From: Colletotrichum lupini
Lineage: Eukaryota; Ascomycota; Sordariomycetes; Glomerellales; Glomerellaceae
Assembly (NCBI RefSeq): GCF_023278565.1
Contig: NC_064676.1
Span: 7,440,001-7,504,000 of the forward strand
Direction: 5' to 3'
Length of the DNA: 64,000 nt
Part shown: positions 1 through 9,810 of the stretch, in pieces
Layout: the number at the start of each line of letters is the position of its first letter
Numbering within the stretch: the stretch's first letter is position 1
The notes under the pieces: model-generated
What the model was told of the DNA's origin: nothing
The model's database searches: none
The model's input: the letters and a program-made list of their open reading frames with translations, nothing else
Position numbers and translations under genes: made by a program

Positions 1-909
1 GGGAGGGTGATGCAGCCGCAGACGATGAAGAGCCAGCGCCATCCCTCGAGGCCATTGACACCGTTGAGGTTGGTGTGGCAGGCGGTCTGGAAGTAGCCGG
101 CAAACATCTGATTGTATCATGTTAGCCTTGCACCGTTGAAAGTATGGAACAGAGATGCACTCACAGTTCCCAGAGGACCCGCAACGTAGAACAAACTCAG
201 CCGACGTGAGATCTCGGTGCTCTTGTACCAACATCCGATGCAGTAGATGACGCCAGGATAGGCCACACATTCAAACACACCACTGAAGAATCGGATGATG
301 TAGACATGCTTGATATCTTTGACGAAAGCCGTGAGAAGAGTCAGGATGCCCCAGAGGATCTCGAACGCTGGGATAAGAACGTTGGGCCTGCGAAGGTGTC
401 CGTGTCAGTCTTTGTGCTCAATTTCGAACATGTAAGTTTCCAACTATTTTCCTGGGCCTATTAGACTTACCGAACACGAGTGAGAATGATGTTGGAGGGA
501 ATCATGGCAGCGCAGTATCCTGCTTGGAAAACACCAGTGGTGTATTGCAAGTCATTGCCTTGCATGCCAACATCCTCTTTCATTCCACTGACGTAGGCAT
601 TTTGGAAGGCTTGGAGGTCGAGGAACTATTGACAAAGTCAGTCAACATTACACAACCCTATCAAGGTCGCAACTTCAACCCACCTTTGTGAAGAAAGTGA
701 GGCAACCAAAGGTCAAGATCATGAAATCCTAGCACTTGTTAGAAGCTGCGTGATTGTTCCGCATTCAGACCCAGTGGACCTACAAGCTTGCGCAACAACA
801 CCTTCTCTTCCTTGGAGGTATTACGCTCGTACCAGCGCCACTTGTCCAGCCAACTGGCATTGGTAACTGGCTCCTCACGGACGCTCGTAGCCACGGTGTC
901 GCCCGCCAT
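1..909 (-). CDS. MFS transporter, allantoate permease (Dal5/TNA1) type, 3' part missing
   Basis: Five exons read on the minus strand: 909-784, 728-684, 625-471, 387-165 and 107 to the window edge. All introns are GT-AG and the phases agree. The start is the ATG at 909 (MAGDTVATS). The order of parts is a cytosolic N-terminus with WYERN, then the first membrane helix ([13 protein letters not shown]), the loop [15 protein letters not shown], a helix ending in [11 protein letters not shown], the helix [14 protein letters not shown], and the helix region around [14 protein letters not shown] with [14 protein letters not shown]. This is the layout of the anion:cation symporter branch of the major facilitator superfamily, whose members import allantoate, nicotinate, pantothenate and other organic anions at the plasma membrane. 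About 218 of an expected 480-520 residues are present. The substrate cannot be read from the sequence. It is divergent from the dioxygenase gene at 2084 across a 1.2-kb promoter. Confidence 0.85.
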
Positions 910-2083
910 GGTGTAGTTCGTCGGTCTCCGAGGCAATTCGCACCAAGGAAACTCAGGCTCAGCAACACGTAAACCGTACAACCAACCGAAATTGGTCACT
1001 GGAAGTGTTGTGCAGCTTCTTCGAGGTGGAGCTGACGAACAGAATGCTGTCAAAGGGCAACGGGGAATTGATGAGAGGCGGAGCAGATGAGTAGGGGGCT
1101 GCTGCGGTCGGAACAAGCAGAGGCGGACGAGGAGTAGTGGCGTGATCGCGTATTATACTCAATGCACCCGTCTATCTCTCTCCTCATGCTCCTCACGAAA
1201 GGCACGTCTCGGCTATTCACAACCGGATTTGGGAGTTGTTGGTTGACATTGAGAGGCGTGGCGCCCTTCATTGCCCCCCGGACGTAGTTACGTGGTGTTG
1301 CAACGCGCGCCAGAGATAGGCATCACCGGACAACCCAAGCGAGTCGTGAAAGTACGCCCCAAGGAGTTGACAGGGCATGCTCCACCTTCGTCCACACAAG
1401 CGGGATGGTTGCAGAGAGACTACGGAGTAGAGGGAGACTAATTACCATGTCAAGTAATCAAGCTGGGAGATAAGGAGGGGGGATAAGCGTCGGTGTGTTG
1501 CAAGGATCAGACGAAGCTAAATGGTGGAGCTCCTCATAGTTGTCAAGCCATGCCCGTATCTTACAAGTCTGAATCCCTTCAGACGCCCTGACTATTCCGC
1601 TCGCCTCCACCTCTCCTGAGATCCACAGCATTCGCGGGGTACGGCATACGACGGCCGGAGATCTCGCCGCGGCCCCTGCTACGTCGGGTGTCATGATGTT
1701 GGGAGTGTTGCTAATACAAACGAGGCGATTTGTCTTGAGTCAATTCGGCTCTTGTTGAGAGGTCTCGTTAGGGTGGGTGTTAGTGTGGAGCATTGTCCTC
1801 AGCTGTCATAAACACCACACCAGTCCACGTCCGAAGGCCGAAGTGCATCAGCACCACTCTGATAGAGAAACTGGAGGAAGATGTTTTGGAAAGAGGAGCT
1901 GGAGCCAAGACTTTGGATTTAGCTGTCGAAAGACAATCATCATGGGTAGAGACAAAATCACCGAGTCAGTAGAATGCAGAAAAGCGCCCTTGCTTCTCTG
2001 AAATTTTAGCTGCGAGATGGCGCATTGTGATAATTAAGTTGAATTATACACATCATCTATATCCAAGCACTACACTTCGAGAT
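910..2083. promoter_or_regulatory. Shared promoter region between divergent MFS and dioxygenase genes
   Basis: No convincing gene. The open frames here (for example 1458-1694 on the minus strand) have no recognisable domain. CCGTCTAT at 1168-1175 matches 8 bp of the element found before the genes at 14733 and 16777, but this is weak and could be chance. Confidence 0.5.
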
Positions 2084-3223
2084 ATGACAGCAGAGTTCGA
2101 TTGTAATATTCCAAGCTTCACTCAGTGCTCTCCGACCAAAGAAGACCTCGATTATGTTGACCTTGTCAACCTCGATCTCTCAAATTTTGACGACATCAAC
2201 CACCGCCAGCAACTAGCTGCGAGTCTCTTGAAAGGAGTCACCCGCCACGGCTTCCTATCTATCACCAACTATGGCGTTCCGGAAACACTCTACTCCTCCC
2301 AGGTCGATCTAGCCCATGCCCTACTTACTCTCCCACCAGAGGAGAAGTGGCCCTTCGAAACGACACCCGAACAAGAAAAGAAGGGACTAAACATTGGGTT
2401 TAAGCCTTCGGGAAGCCAGAAACATAAGCAAGGGTTTCATAAGACCTTGGATCATTACGATTTCCCGGCTACTACACATTCTCGTGACGATGAGCATCCC
2501 GGACTTTTGCATTCGCACCTTGCTCAAGTCGAGAAACTTATAAGTTACTTTCGTCAAGACTTACTGCCTAAACTTTTGGCACTCGTAGCGATAGTACTAG
2601 AGGTGCCAGAAGGCCACCTTCTTTCCACACACGCGTCTGCCACACAGCCATGCTCAGAGTACCTACGATATCTGCTGTATCATCCACGCCCTGCAGAAAG
2701 TGGGACGCAATACCGAGACTTATGGCTGGGAGGTCACACTGATCTGGGCTCCTTCACATTCCTCTTTTCTCAGCCAGTTTCCTCGTTGCAGATACTGCTA
2801 CCATCCGGTGACTGGAAGTGGGTGCGCTACGTCCCTGGGGCCCTCATCGTTAATGTCGGTGAGGCCTTGGAGCTTATGACAGGTGGACTCTTCCGGGCTA
2901 CCGTACATAGAGTTATCAAGCCGCCGCCAGATCAGGAAAGAGCGAAAAGGCTGGGCATCATCTACTTTGCCAGGCCAAATGACGACCAACAACTTCACCC
3001 CCTCGACAGTCCCCTGCTTCGAAGGCTGGGAATCCATGAGCACTTCGACGAGAAAATTTTCACAATGTCACAATATCTACATGCAAGGAAGCATGGATAT
3101 AAGAGGTTAGGCTTTGACCATGCCCGGTCAAGGCTGGAGAGACTGGGGGCTGAGGCTGATGGAGGTTCGCCGCATGGAGAGCATGCACTTCCGTCCCTTC
3201 ATGGTCTAGAGGTTACAACCTGA
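2084..3223 (+). CDS. Fe(II)/2-oxoglutarate dioxygenase, isopenicillin-N-synthase type, intronless
   Basis: The 379-residue frame runs uninterrupted from the first in-frame ATG at 2084. An earlier GTG at 2027 is not needed. The N-terminal DIOX_N-like part is at about residues 20-130. The double-stranded beta-helix core is at about 190-300 with the iron ligands H218 and D220 (GGHTDLG) and H275 (ATVHRV), and R297 (YFARP) for the 2-oxoglutarate carboxylate. The family couples 2-oxoglutarate decarboxylation to hydroxylation, desaturation or ring closure of small molecules in the cytosol. The substrate is not inferable. It is a clear paralogue of the gene at 9811-11274, sharing EDLDYVDLVN, TFLFSQPV and HRVI-PP-DQ, but lacks all five introns of that gene. 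The C-terminus is short and differs from the paralogue. Both are probably part of the same oxidative cluster (inference). Confidence 0.9.
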   Translation: MTAEFDCNIPSFTQCSPTKEDLDYVDLVNLDLSNFDDINHRQQLAASLLKGVTRHGFLSITNYGVPETLYSSQVDLAHALLTLPPEEKWPFETTPEQEKKGLNIGFKPSGSQKHKQGFHKTLDHYDFPATTHSRDDEHPGLLHSHLAQVEKLISYFRQDLLPKLLALVAIVLEVPEGHLLSTHASATQPCSEYLRYLLYHPRPAESGTQYRDLWLGGHTDLGSFTFLFSQPVSSLQILLPSGDWKWVRYVPGALIVNVGEALELMTGGLFRATVHRVIKPPPDQERAKRLGIIYFARPNDDQQLHPLDSPLLRRLGIHEHFDEKIFTMSQYLHARKHGYKRLGFDHARSRLERLGAEADGGSPHGEHALPSLHGLEVTT

Positions 3224-3424
3224 ATAAGAAGAGTTTCTCTTGTCCAAACCCCACTTTCTTCGCTACATAAGCCGTTTTCCGTGTCCGAGAAAGTGAGGCT
3301 AATCGACACCATTCTCGGGCCCCATCAACCCCCTCCACAATGATCCACCACCATCCTAGTCGCTTCATGAACCCGCATCCAGCTCGTGCATCCCAATCCA
3401 CTTGAAGCATCACCAGCTTCAACC

Positions 3425-3505
3425 GCGTCGATGGTTTAGTGGTAAAATTCTCCGTTGCCATCAAGCAGCGTCGGGGAGCCGGGGGTTCGATTCCCCCTCG
3501 ACGCA
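3425..3505 (+). tRNA. tRNA-Gly (GCC) with a 10-nt intron
   Basis: The cloverleaf can be drawn by hand. The acceptor stem GCGTCGA (3425-3431) pairs with TCGACGC (3498-3504), with A3505 as discriminator. The A box TGGTTTAGTGG is at 3432-3442 and the T arm GGGGGTTCGATTCCCCC contains the B box. The anticodon arm CTCCG-TTGCCAT-CGGGG forms only when 3461-3470 (TCAAGCAGCG) is removed, so there is an intron one base 3' of the anticodon, the canonical position. A TTTT stop for RNA polymerase III lies at 3510-3513. Confidence 0.95.
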
Positions 3506-3647
3506 ACTCTTTTGCTGTGCGGCACCTATATCGCCAGATTTTTGCGTGGGAAGAAGTTGGCAGTCAATTTCAGGTATGGAGCGAAGGACATGAGCCACTA
3601 TTTCATGATTCGAGTTGTCTTGGTATCATTTGGGCGTGTAGTTGCAT

Positions 3648-4720
3648 CTACTTCTTTGCATCTCTTTCCTTGCAAGCATCAGAGTAAAAGTCGAGACCAG
3701 CCTCCAGACGCACTGCACCATACATGGAACTACTATCTAATGGCCTCACTGCTTCAAACTCTCTAGCCTTTTTCATATGCCTCAATGCAGCCTCGCTAGT
3801 TTCCAGCTTCGTTCCCGCATCTTTGGCACACGTGAGTGCATGCCTCAAATCCTTCATCGCCAGCGCCACATCGAACCCAGCCTTGCCATCAGGTGGCGGA
3901 GCGTAGGAACCACTGGTAATGCGCTTGCTGTAGCTCTCAAGAACGGGGCCGAACATGTCCGAGATCATGTTCTCCAGCACCGGCGAGCCGAGGCCCGTTT
4001 TCTCGGCAAAGACGTGGGCTTCGGAGAGGACCTCCATGAAGGAGACAACTACGATGTTTCCGGCAATCTTGAGCAAGCTTGACTTGGTGACATCTGTGTC
4101 CATGGGGATGACGGAGCGTCCCATGACGCCGTTAAGGTATAGAGAGATGGCTGAGGTCGCGGATTCGGGTCCGGCCGTGACGAAGATGAGTTTGCCGGCG
4201 GCGGCCATTGCTGAGGCTCCAAAGACGGGGGCTATCCAGCGTTAGATTGAAAAAAATCGTCTAAACAACGACCGTAAGTGAACTTACCAGCAACAAACTG
4301 GCCCCCGGCCTCGGTGATTTGTTTCGAAACAGCGGCGGAAGTATCGGGGTGGACAGTTGAGCAGTCGACATAAATCTTGTTCTTGATATCTCCAGACTTG
4401 ATGATCTCATTCGTTGTCTCTTGGAGAACGGCATCGTTGCTCACCTTAATGGCTTCGTCAGAACAATCAATCGGATAGGGTGTTCTCGGGAGAGAGACTT
4501 CACTTACACAAGAGAAGATGATCTCAGACTTCTTAGCTACCTCCGAAACAGTCTCTGCAGGAATGGCGCCCAAGTCCTTGAGGGGATCGCCGCGTGATAA
4601 TGTCCGGTTGGTGTAAATCAAGTTTGGTGCTCCGGATGAAGAGAGGAACTTTTGCAGGTTGGTGGACATGCCGATGCCCATTGAGCCAAGCCCAACCCAT
4701 CCCACTTGTCTTTGCGCCAT
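3648..4720 (-). CDS. NAD(P)-binding 3-hydroxyisobutyrate dehydrogenase-like protein
   Basis: Three exons: 4720-4508, 4444-4288 and 4231-3648, giving 317 residues. The N-terminal Rossmann motif GLGSMGIGM is at residues 11-19. The conserved substrate region is VYVDCST-like (IYVDCSTVHPD), followed by FVAAPVFGAS. The catalytic lysine lies in LLKIAGN, followed by the helical C-terminal domain. This is the beta-hydroxyacid dehydrogenase superfamily (PF03446 and PF14833), which oxidises 3-hydroxy acids or reduces the matching semialdehydes. The length fits the family. Fungal members of this kind are often scattered in accessory clusters, so valine catabolism should not be assumed. It is divergent from the GST gene at 5279, and both could share the boxes in 4999-5151. 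Confidence 0.88.
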
Positions 4721-4998
4721 TGTGAAGATTTGAGTGATTGATGCAAGTCGCGCGATACTCTACGACTCTGTGTGAATTCATGAATATCCTCTCAAACACC
4801 TCGCGCGACTCTTCGTGGCTATTGCAGACGGTTTGTGTTGATAAACACTTGGCCAGTTTGCCGATAGCGGCGGCCGAGGCCCGAAGCACCGGACGACGCC
4901 TCCGAAGTGACTGGCTGGTTGAGGTCCCGGTCCCTGCAGATCTCACAGACGGTTTTTTGTGGGTGCGATGACCTAGCACCATGCTACCCCAAGGTGTG

Positions 4999-5010
4999 CT
5001 CCACGTGGAG
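4999..5010. promoter_or_regulatory. CACGTG palindrome CTCCACGTGGAG
   Basis: A perfect 12-bp palindrome with an E-box core, of the kind bound by bHLH or bZIP dimers. It lies about 280 bp upstream of both flanking start codons. Binding is an inference. Confidence 0.4.
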
Positions 5011-5128
5011 AAGGGGTCTTTCGTTTTGAGCTCCACGTCGTGATGGCTATGATAGACGCAGATATCGTGGAGTTGAGAATGCGGTATGAGTCGCAGCTTG
5101 CGTCATGAACAATGGAGATGGACTCGGT

Positions 5129-5151
5129 CAACTTGCCGCGTTGGCAAGTTG
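5129..5151. promoter_or_regulatory. 9-bp inverted repeat upstream of GST gene
   Basis: CAACTTGCC at 5129-5137 and GGCAAGTTG at 5143-5151 are perfect complements separated by GCGTT. The right arm ends 127 bp before the GST start codon at 5279. It is a candidate dimer-binding site. Confidence 0.45.
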
Positions 5152-5278
5152 TTGGGTTTATTAACCAGATACCGAGCTGGAATTTGCTTGTTCAGCACTG
5201 TTGCTGTCGTCATTCCCAACTCTGCCCTCACGCCATTATTCTTGTGTCACAAATACTGCAAAGGCTCAATCTTGCAAC

Positions 5279-6178
5279 ATGTCTTTCGGAAAGCTTTACT
5301 GGTACCCCAAGGCGCCTCGCGCCACTCAGTGTCTCTACATCGCAGAGTACAACAAGTGAGTTCTTTGCGCAATATCAGCCTGACTTGCGATGCGCGGATG
5401 CTAACCATGGTCTCACTACCAGGCTTGATATCGAGTTCGTCGAGGCATGGCCGATCAAGGTGGACGCTAGCAAGGGCGGCGTTGGCGAAGATTACCTCTC
5501 AAAGTTCCCTCCAGGCAAGGTGCCTGCCCTCGAGCGCCCCAACGGCTTCACATTATTCGAGTGCATTCCTGTTTCCATCTACCGTGAGCATAGGATACTG
5601 CCCTGGTGCTTTTGCTGGGAAGCTGACATTGTGTGCCAGTCGCGAAGCAGGACCCCAAGACCAAGTTGCTCGGCTCCACCCTCGAGGAGGAGGCCACGAT
5701 CCTGAAGTGGGCCTCATTCGCAAATAGCGAGCTTCTGCCTCCCATTATGGCGTGGATTAACCCGGTTATCGGCAAGGCACCTTCATCACCAGAGATTCTT
5801 GCCGCGGCCGAGAAGAACAGTGAGGGAATGGTCAGTGTGGTGGAGAAGGCATTGAGGGACAAGAAGTTCCTCGTTGGCGATGAGCTCACGATAGCCGATC
5901 TGTTTATGATTGCTGCTATTGCTAGAGGATACCAATTTGTAAGTGCCCGCCTCTGGTTGCAGAGGAGAGATTCCCGGGAAACCAACGTCCTTCATCCGAC
6001 TTCGGAGAGTGTCACTGCGAATGCTAATAACAAGTTGTCGCAGGTGTTTGCCAAGGAGTGGACGGAAAAGCACCCCGCCATCCACGCGTGGTACTGGCGC
6101 ATCAAGAGCGATGACATCTGGAAGAAGATTGACGGCGAGCCGTACGTGCTGGACGTGCCCGGAGGCAAGCCGATCTGA
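5279..6178 (+). CDS. Glutathione S-transferase of the eEF1B-gamma-like class
   Basis: Four exons: 5279-5355, 5423-5583, 5640-5938 and 6044-6178, giving 223 residues. The start MSFGKLYWYPKAPRATQ and the thioredoxin-fold features (KFPPGKVPALE, then FECIPVSIYLAKQ) are at about residues 4-85. The all-helical C-terminal domain is at about 95-210 with FLVGDELTIADLF, the conserved N-capping motif of GSTs. The closest family by pattern is the GST domain found at the N-terminus of elongation factor 1B gamma, but the EF1G domain itself is absent, so this is a free-standing GST. Such proteins conjugate glutathione to electrophiles or isomerise them in the cytosol, and they are common in fungal metabolite and detoxification clusters. 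The last intron (5939-6043) is 105 nt and interrupts the C-terminal domain. Confidence 0.88.
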
Positions 6179-6696
6179 AGGTGGACAAAACGACTCAGAC
6201 GTGACAAACTGTAGGGGTCCAATCCCGGCAATCAATCGATATCCGAGGGGCAGCGAGGGGCAACGAGGGGCAGAGGAAGATAGAGAGACGCGTTTGAAGG
6301 GGGGGCCCGGAGCTGGTGAAGCGGGGAGTTCTCCGCTTCCGAGAAATAGCGGGGCCGGTTATCGATGCCCGAATCGCCAATTGAGGTGACCTGATTGGCT
6401 GCGCGGAGGCGGATAGCGAATTTGACTTAGCTAATCAAATTGTCCACATGAGTGAGGTACCTTATCTGTCACGTGGGTGGACAAGCTTAACCAAATCGGA
6501 AAATCTTTATCTTATCTGCTTATCCGTCGCCGCCGGCGTCCACTCGGTACGTACCTCCGAGGGGTCCTCGTCCACTTCCATTCCGTGAAGTTCCCCTCGG
6601 TGCCGTCCTCCTCCCCCAGACTTTGGCAAGAATCCATGGCGATGTCCACGTTCGCATTCTCCGACAAACAAACACGATATTCTCTTCTTTTCTACG
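6179..6696. promoter_or_regulatory. Intergenic region with AGGGG tandem repeat before the C2H2 gene
   Basis: No gene. Three tandem copies of a 10-bp unit (CGAGGGGCAG, CGAGGGGCAA, CGAGGGGCAG) occupy 6244-6273. Each contains AGGGG, the stress-response-element core known from yeast Msn2/4 targets. A further CGAGGGG occurs near 6559. Confidence 0.5.
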
Positions 6697-9300
6697 ATGG
6701 ATGAAAGTCTTCCTCGTCCTTTCAAGTGCGCCACATGTAAGAAGGGGTTTACCCGTCAGGTATGCAAACCCTCTGGCATCGTGCTCTGCTGCTGGTCGTC
6801 ACTAACACGACAGCTCCATCGCATAGGAGAACCTCAAGCGCCATGTAAATACGCGTGAGCCAGCCCATCTTTGTCGAAAGCGCAGCATGAGAAGCTCACC
6901 TCCGTCAAGATCACAGAGGCAGGAATGCGCCATGTTTCCCATGCAACCAGTGCAGCGCACGATTCGCGCGGAGGTACGGCCCAGCCATCGCGATCCTGCT
7001 CAGCTTCATAACCCAGCAGCCAGTACTTTGCTAGCATTCCAGATCAAGTTTTGCTGACAACAATGATAGCGATCTGAGGAAACGACATGTAGAGAACTGC
7101 CATGTCTCCTCCCAAGCTTCACCACCCAAGACGGCACCTCCTCCTTCAGCCATGAATACACCACATATCGACTCGCCCAGCACGACCGCTTGGATGGACG
7201 TCTTGTTGACACACCCACCGCCAGCTCAGAATGAAGTAGCAGAGCCAATGCAGCAGCACACCCAGACCTATGAGCCTCCATCTTCAGGGTAAGTTTGCGA
7301 ACAGCTCAAGCTTCGTCTGGCACTAACGCTACGCCCACAGAGTATCCAGCGAGATTCGATGCGTCGAGGCTTTCTTCGATGGATTCCATCGGAACTTTCC
7401 CATTCTACACGAGGGATCATTCCATATCGTATCGACACAAGTTCCTTTGTTGAACGTAATCACCGCTGTCGGAAGCCTCTACTGCGAGTCTCCGTTCGAC
7501 GAGGCCGCTCGGAAGGCCGTGTTCGAGTCTACTCTATCTGCACTACAGCAATATGTTAGTATGCCAGACTGTTGTTACCCTCTAAACCGGGCTGACAGAA
7601 TGCACAGGTCGAGCAGACCCGATCACGATACCAAGAAATATGGGTTCTTCAAACTTTTCTCCTCCTTGAGTTCCTAGGCATCTACGGCGGCAACGACACG
7701 AATTTCCTCAAAGCTCAGCGCATTCACCGGGACCTAATTGACGCGATACGGCTTCTCCAGATGTCCCAAGACAGTTCCCTAGAGTCTCTGTCTACCAGCT
7801 GTGGTGAAGACAGTGGATATGGCGAGGAGGGCGACGAAGACGATATCAACGAACCGGTCAGCGCCGAAGCGCTCAGTGATCAATGGCAGGACTTCATCAA
7901 GAAGGAATCCAAGAAACGATGTGTCTACATGCTCTACCTTCTCGATTCGCAACTCGCCATCCTCTGCAACCTCAGACCCATGCTCTCCTCGCTCGAGATC
8001 AAGTACGATTTGCCCTGTTGCGAGGATATCTGGCTCGCCCGCTCCGACAGAGATTGGTACGAGCGCCGCCGGCAACGATTCAAATCCTTTGACGAGCCCG
8101 ACGACAATGCCTATTCACACGAGACACCCCCGTCGCAAGGCTTCTTCTATGAAGCTTCGCAGACGCTCCTGCATTCAGGACGCGGGGACGACAAGGACAA
8201 TGGCGGAGGGGAACGGCAGCCCAAGAAACTCAGGCTTCTATGGGCTTCGCCTTTTGCCGCCGTCATCCTTGTCACTCAGCTCCAGATGATGGCCCGCGAA
8301 CTCACGCATGCTAGTTGTCTACTGGAACGGCCCAAAGCACAGCGCCGAGCCCTTTCCATCTTGACAGACAAGCAGCACGCGCAGATATCGCAGGCACTGA
8401 AAGGGATTGCCGAGCTGGTACCGCGTAACCAGAAGCCTGTCTTCAGTTTCTTTGACTTTGGGCGCATGGACGTCCTTCCAGACGGCTCGGATCAAACTCC
8501 GCTGTGGCACACGTTTTGGATACTATGGTACTACACATCCATAACTTTATCGCACCCGGACTCGCTCTTGGTGAGCGGTGTTGTTGAGTCTAACCTTCCT
8601 CTGGCGATAGCTAGTACGTTCCGTTTCTGCAGTTGATCCATGATATGTAACTAACTTTGGGTAGCCGCCGGCCACCTTGCAACACCACGCTCCAAGGACA
8701 AGCGAGACATTTACGAAGACAGGGATGTTTTTAGAATAGTAGGAGACATCATACCCATTTTTCCTGCTGCGCGTTTACTGACAATGGTTCCCCTTGTAGC
8801 TCAACGATCTCGAAATGGCCCTCGATCTATTGAACCCGATAAAGTCAACCGCACCGCCTTCTCTCGAAAACCCCTTCATCACACTGCTCGGCTTCAAGAT
8901 CTGCCTCGTAGGCTGGCGCCTCGTACGCCTCACAATGCCCGCGGCTCAGCGTAGTAGCGTCGGCGATATGACTGGGCATGGTGGGATGGGTATGGGACTG
9001 GGCATGGGAATGGGGAACAATGCCAACAGCCGCTCTAATCCCAGTCGCTTTGTTCTGGATGCCATCATGGCCTGTGTCGGGAATGCCGGAGACGATGATG
9101 TCGAAAATGCGGCGGCTGCGCTGGCTATGTTGGATGACAGGCCTGTTGACCTTGCACGGAGTGAGGTGCGGTTCCTGGAATGGATCGTTGCCAACTTCAA
9201 CAAGCGCACGACTTGGCCGGTTGGGAAGTGGGTGTCTACGGTTATGGAGGAGAGCCTTTCCAAGGCGAAGGAAGCGTATGCAGCACCACTTAGTGAATGA
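6697..9300 (+). CDS. C2H2 zinc-finger transcription factor with fungal_trans domain
   Basis: Eight exons: 6697-6759, 6827-6854, 6919-6973, 7070-7288, 7341-7554, 7608-8613, 8665-8738 and 8800-9300, giving 719 residues. Two C2H2 fingers lie in the first 60 residues: FKCATCKKGFTRQ-ENLKRHVNT and FPCNQCSARFARSDLRKRHVENC. The coding of both is split by three small introns. A proline-rich linker follows. The fungal-specific transcription factor middle homology region (PF04082) starts at IRCVEAFFDGFHRNFPILHEGSF. An acidic stretch (EEGDEDDINEP) and a Gly/Met-rich stretch (GHGGMGMGLGMGMG) lie further on. Proteins with this layout bind DNA in the nucleus and activate neighbouring or metabolic genes. The acceptor at 6918 is chosen because only it restores the second finger. 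It sits among the cluster genes and may be one of two local regulators. Confidence 0.85.
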
Positions 9301-9810
9301 AGTAATAACTTTGATGCCGTCGACGCTTTATGTAGCAGAAACCGGAAGAATATTGGCTCCGACCTATTTCGCTTGTCGATGCTCGATCCTCGGCATCGAA
9401 TAAGTTACTAAGTGATGAATTTGACTTCGCATATCATCTGACCTGATTGAAGCAGGCGTACCTTTTCCTTGGGAGGATCAGACTGCGATAATTTCAGCAT
9501 AGAGAGACCTATTGATAGTCATACAAGGAATCATTCTTACTTCCACTCATCTATTGAGGTTTGAAATCACGTTCGACTGGCCAGTATGCTTAGGGAAGTA
9601 ACCTGAGCGCGGAATCTCCAGACTTCAAGTTACGGACCACGATCCGCGTACCCCTGCGCAACATCATTAAGAACTTCATCACGCGAGATCCTAGAGTTTT
9701 GGATAATCATTCATTTCAATTCAGTGCAAGAATGTGCGCCAACCCATTTACAAAAAAAGCTCAAGACACTATACAGCCCATCTCCTAACAACAACGCTCA
9801 ACATCATCCT
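9301..9810. other. Convergent intergenic region, no gene seen
   Basis: This lies between the 3' ends of the C2H2 gene and the second dioxygenase. I see no repeat, motif or convincing frame in it. Confidence 0.6.

Larger units (their letters stand above)
4721..5278. promoter_or_regulatory. Bidirectional promoter: dehydrogenase (minus) and GST (plus)
   Basis: No gene. It holds a perfect palindrome CTCCACGTGGAG at 4999-5010 with a CACGTG core, a related box AGCTCCACGTC at 5029-5039 and a 9-bp inverted repeat at 5129-5151. AGCTCCACGTC is also present upstream of the dioxygenase at 9811-11274. Confidence 0.55.

Noticed and set aside
2027..2083. Upstream GTG start extending the first dioxygenase by 19 residues
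   Set aside because: Fungal nuclear genes start at ATG. The extension does not match the paralogue, whose start aligns near the ATG at 2084.
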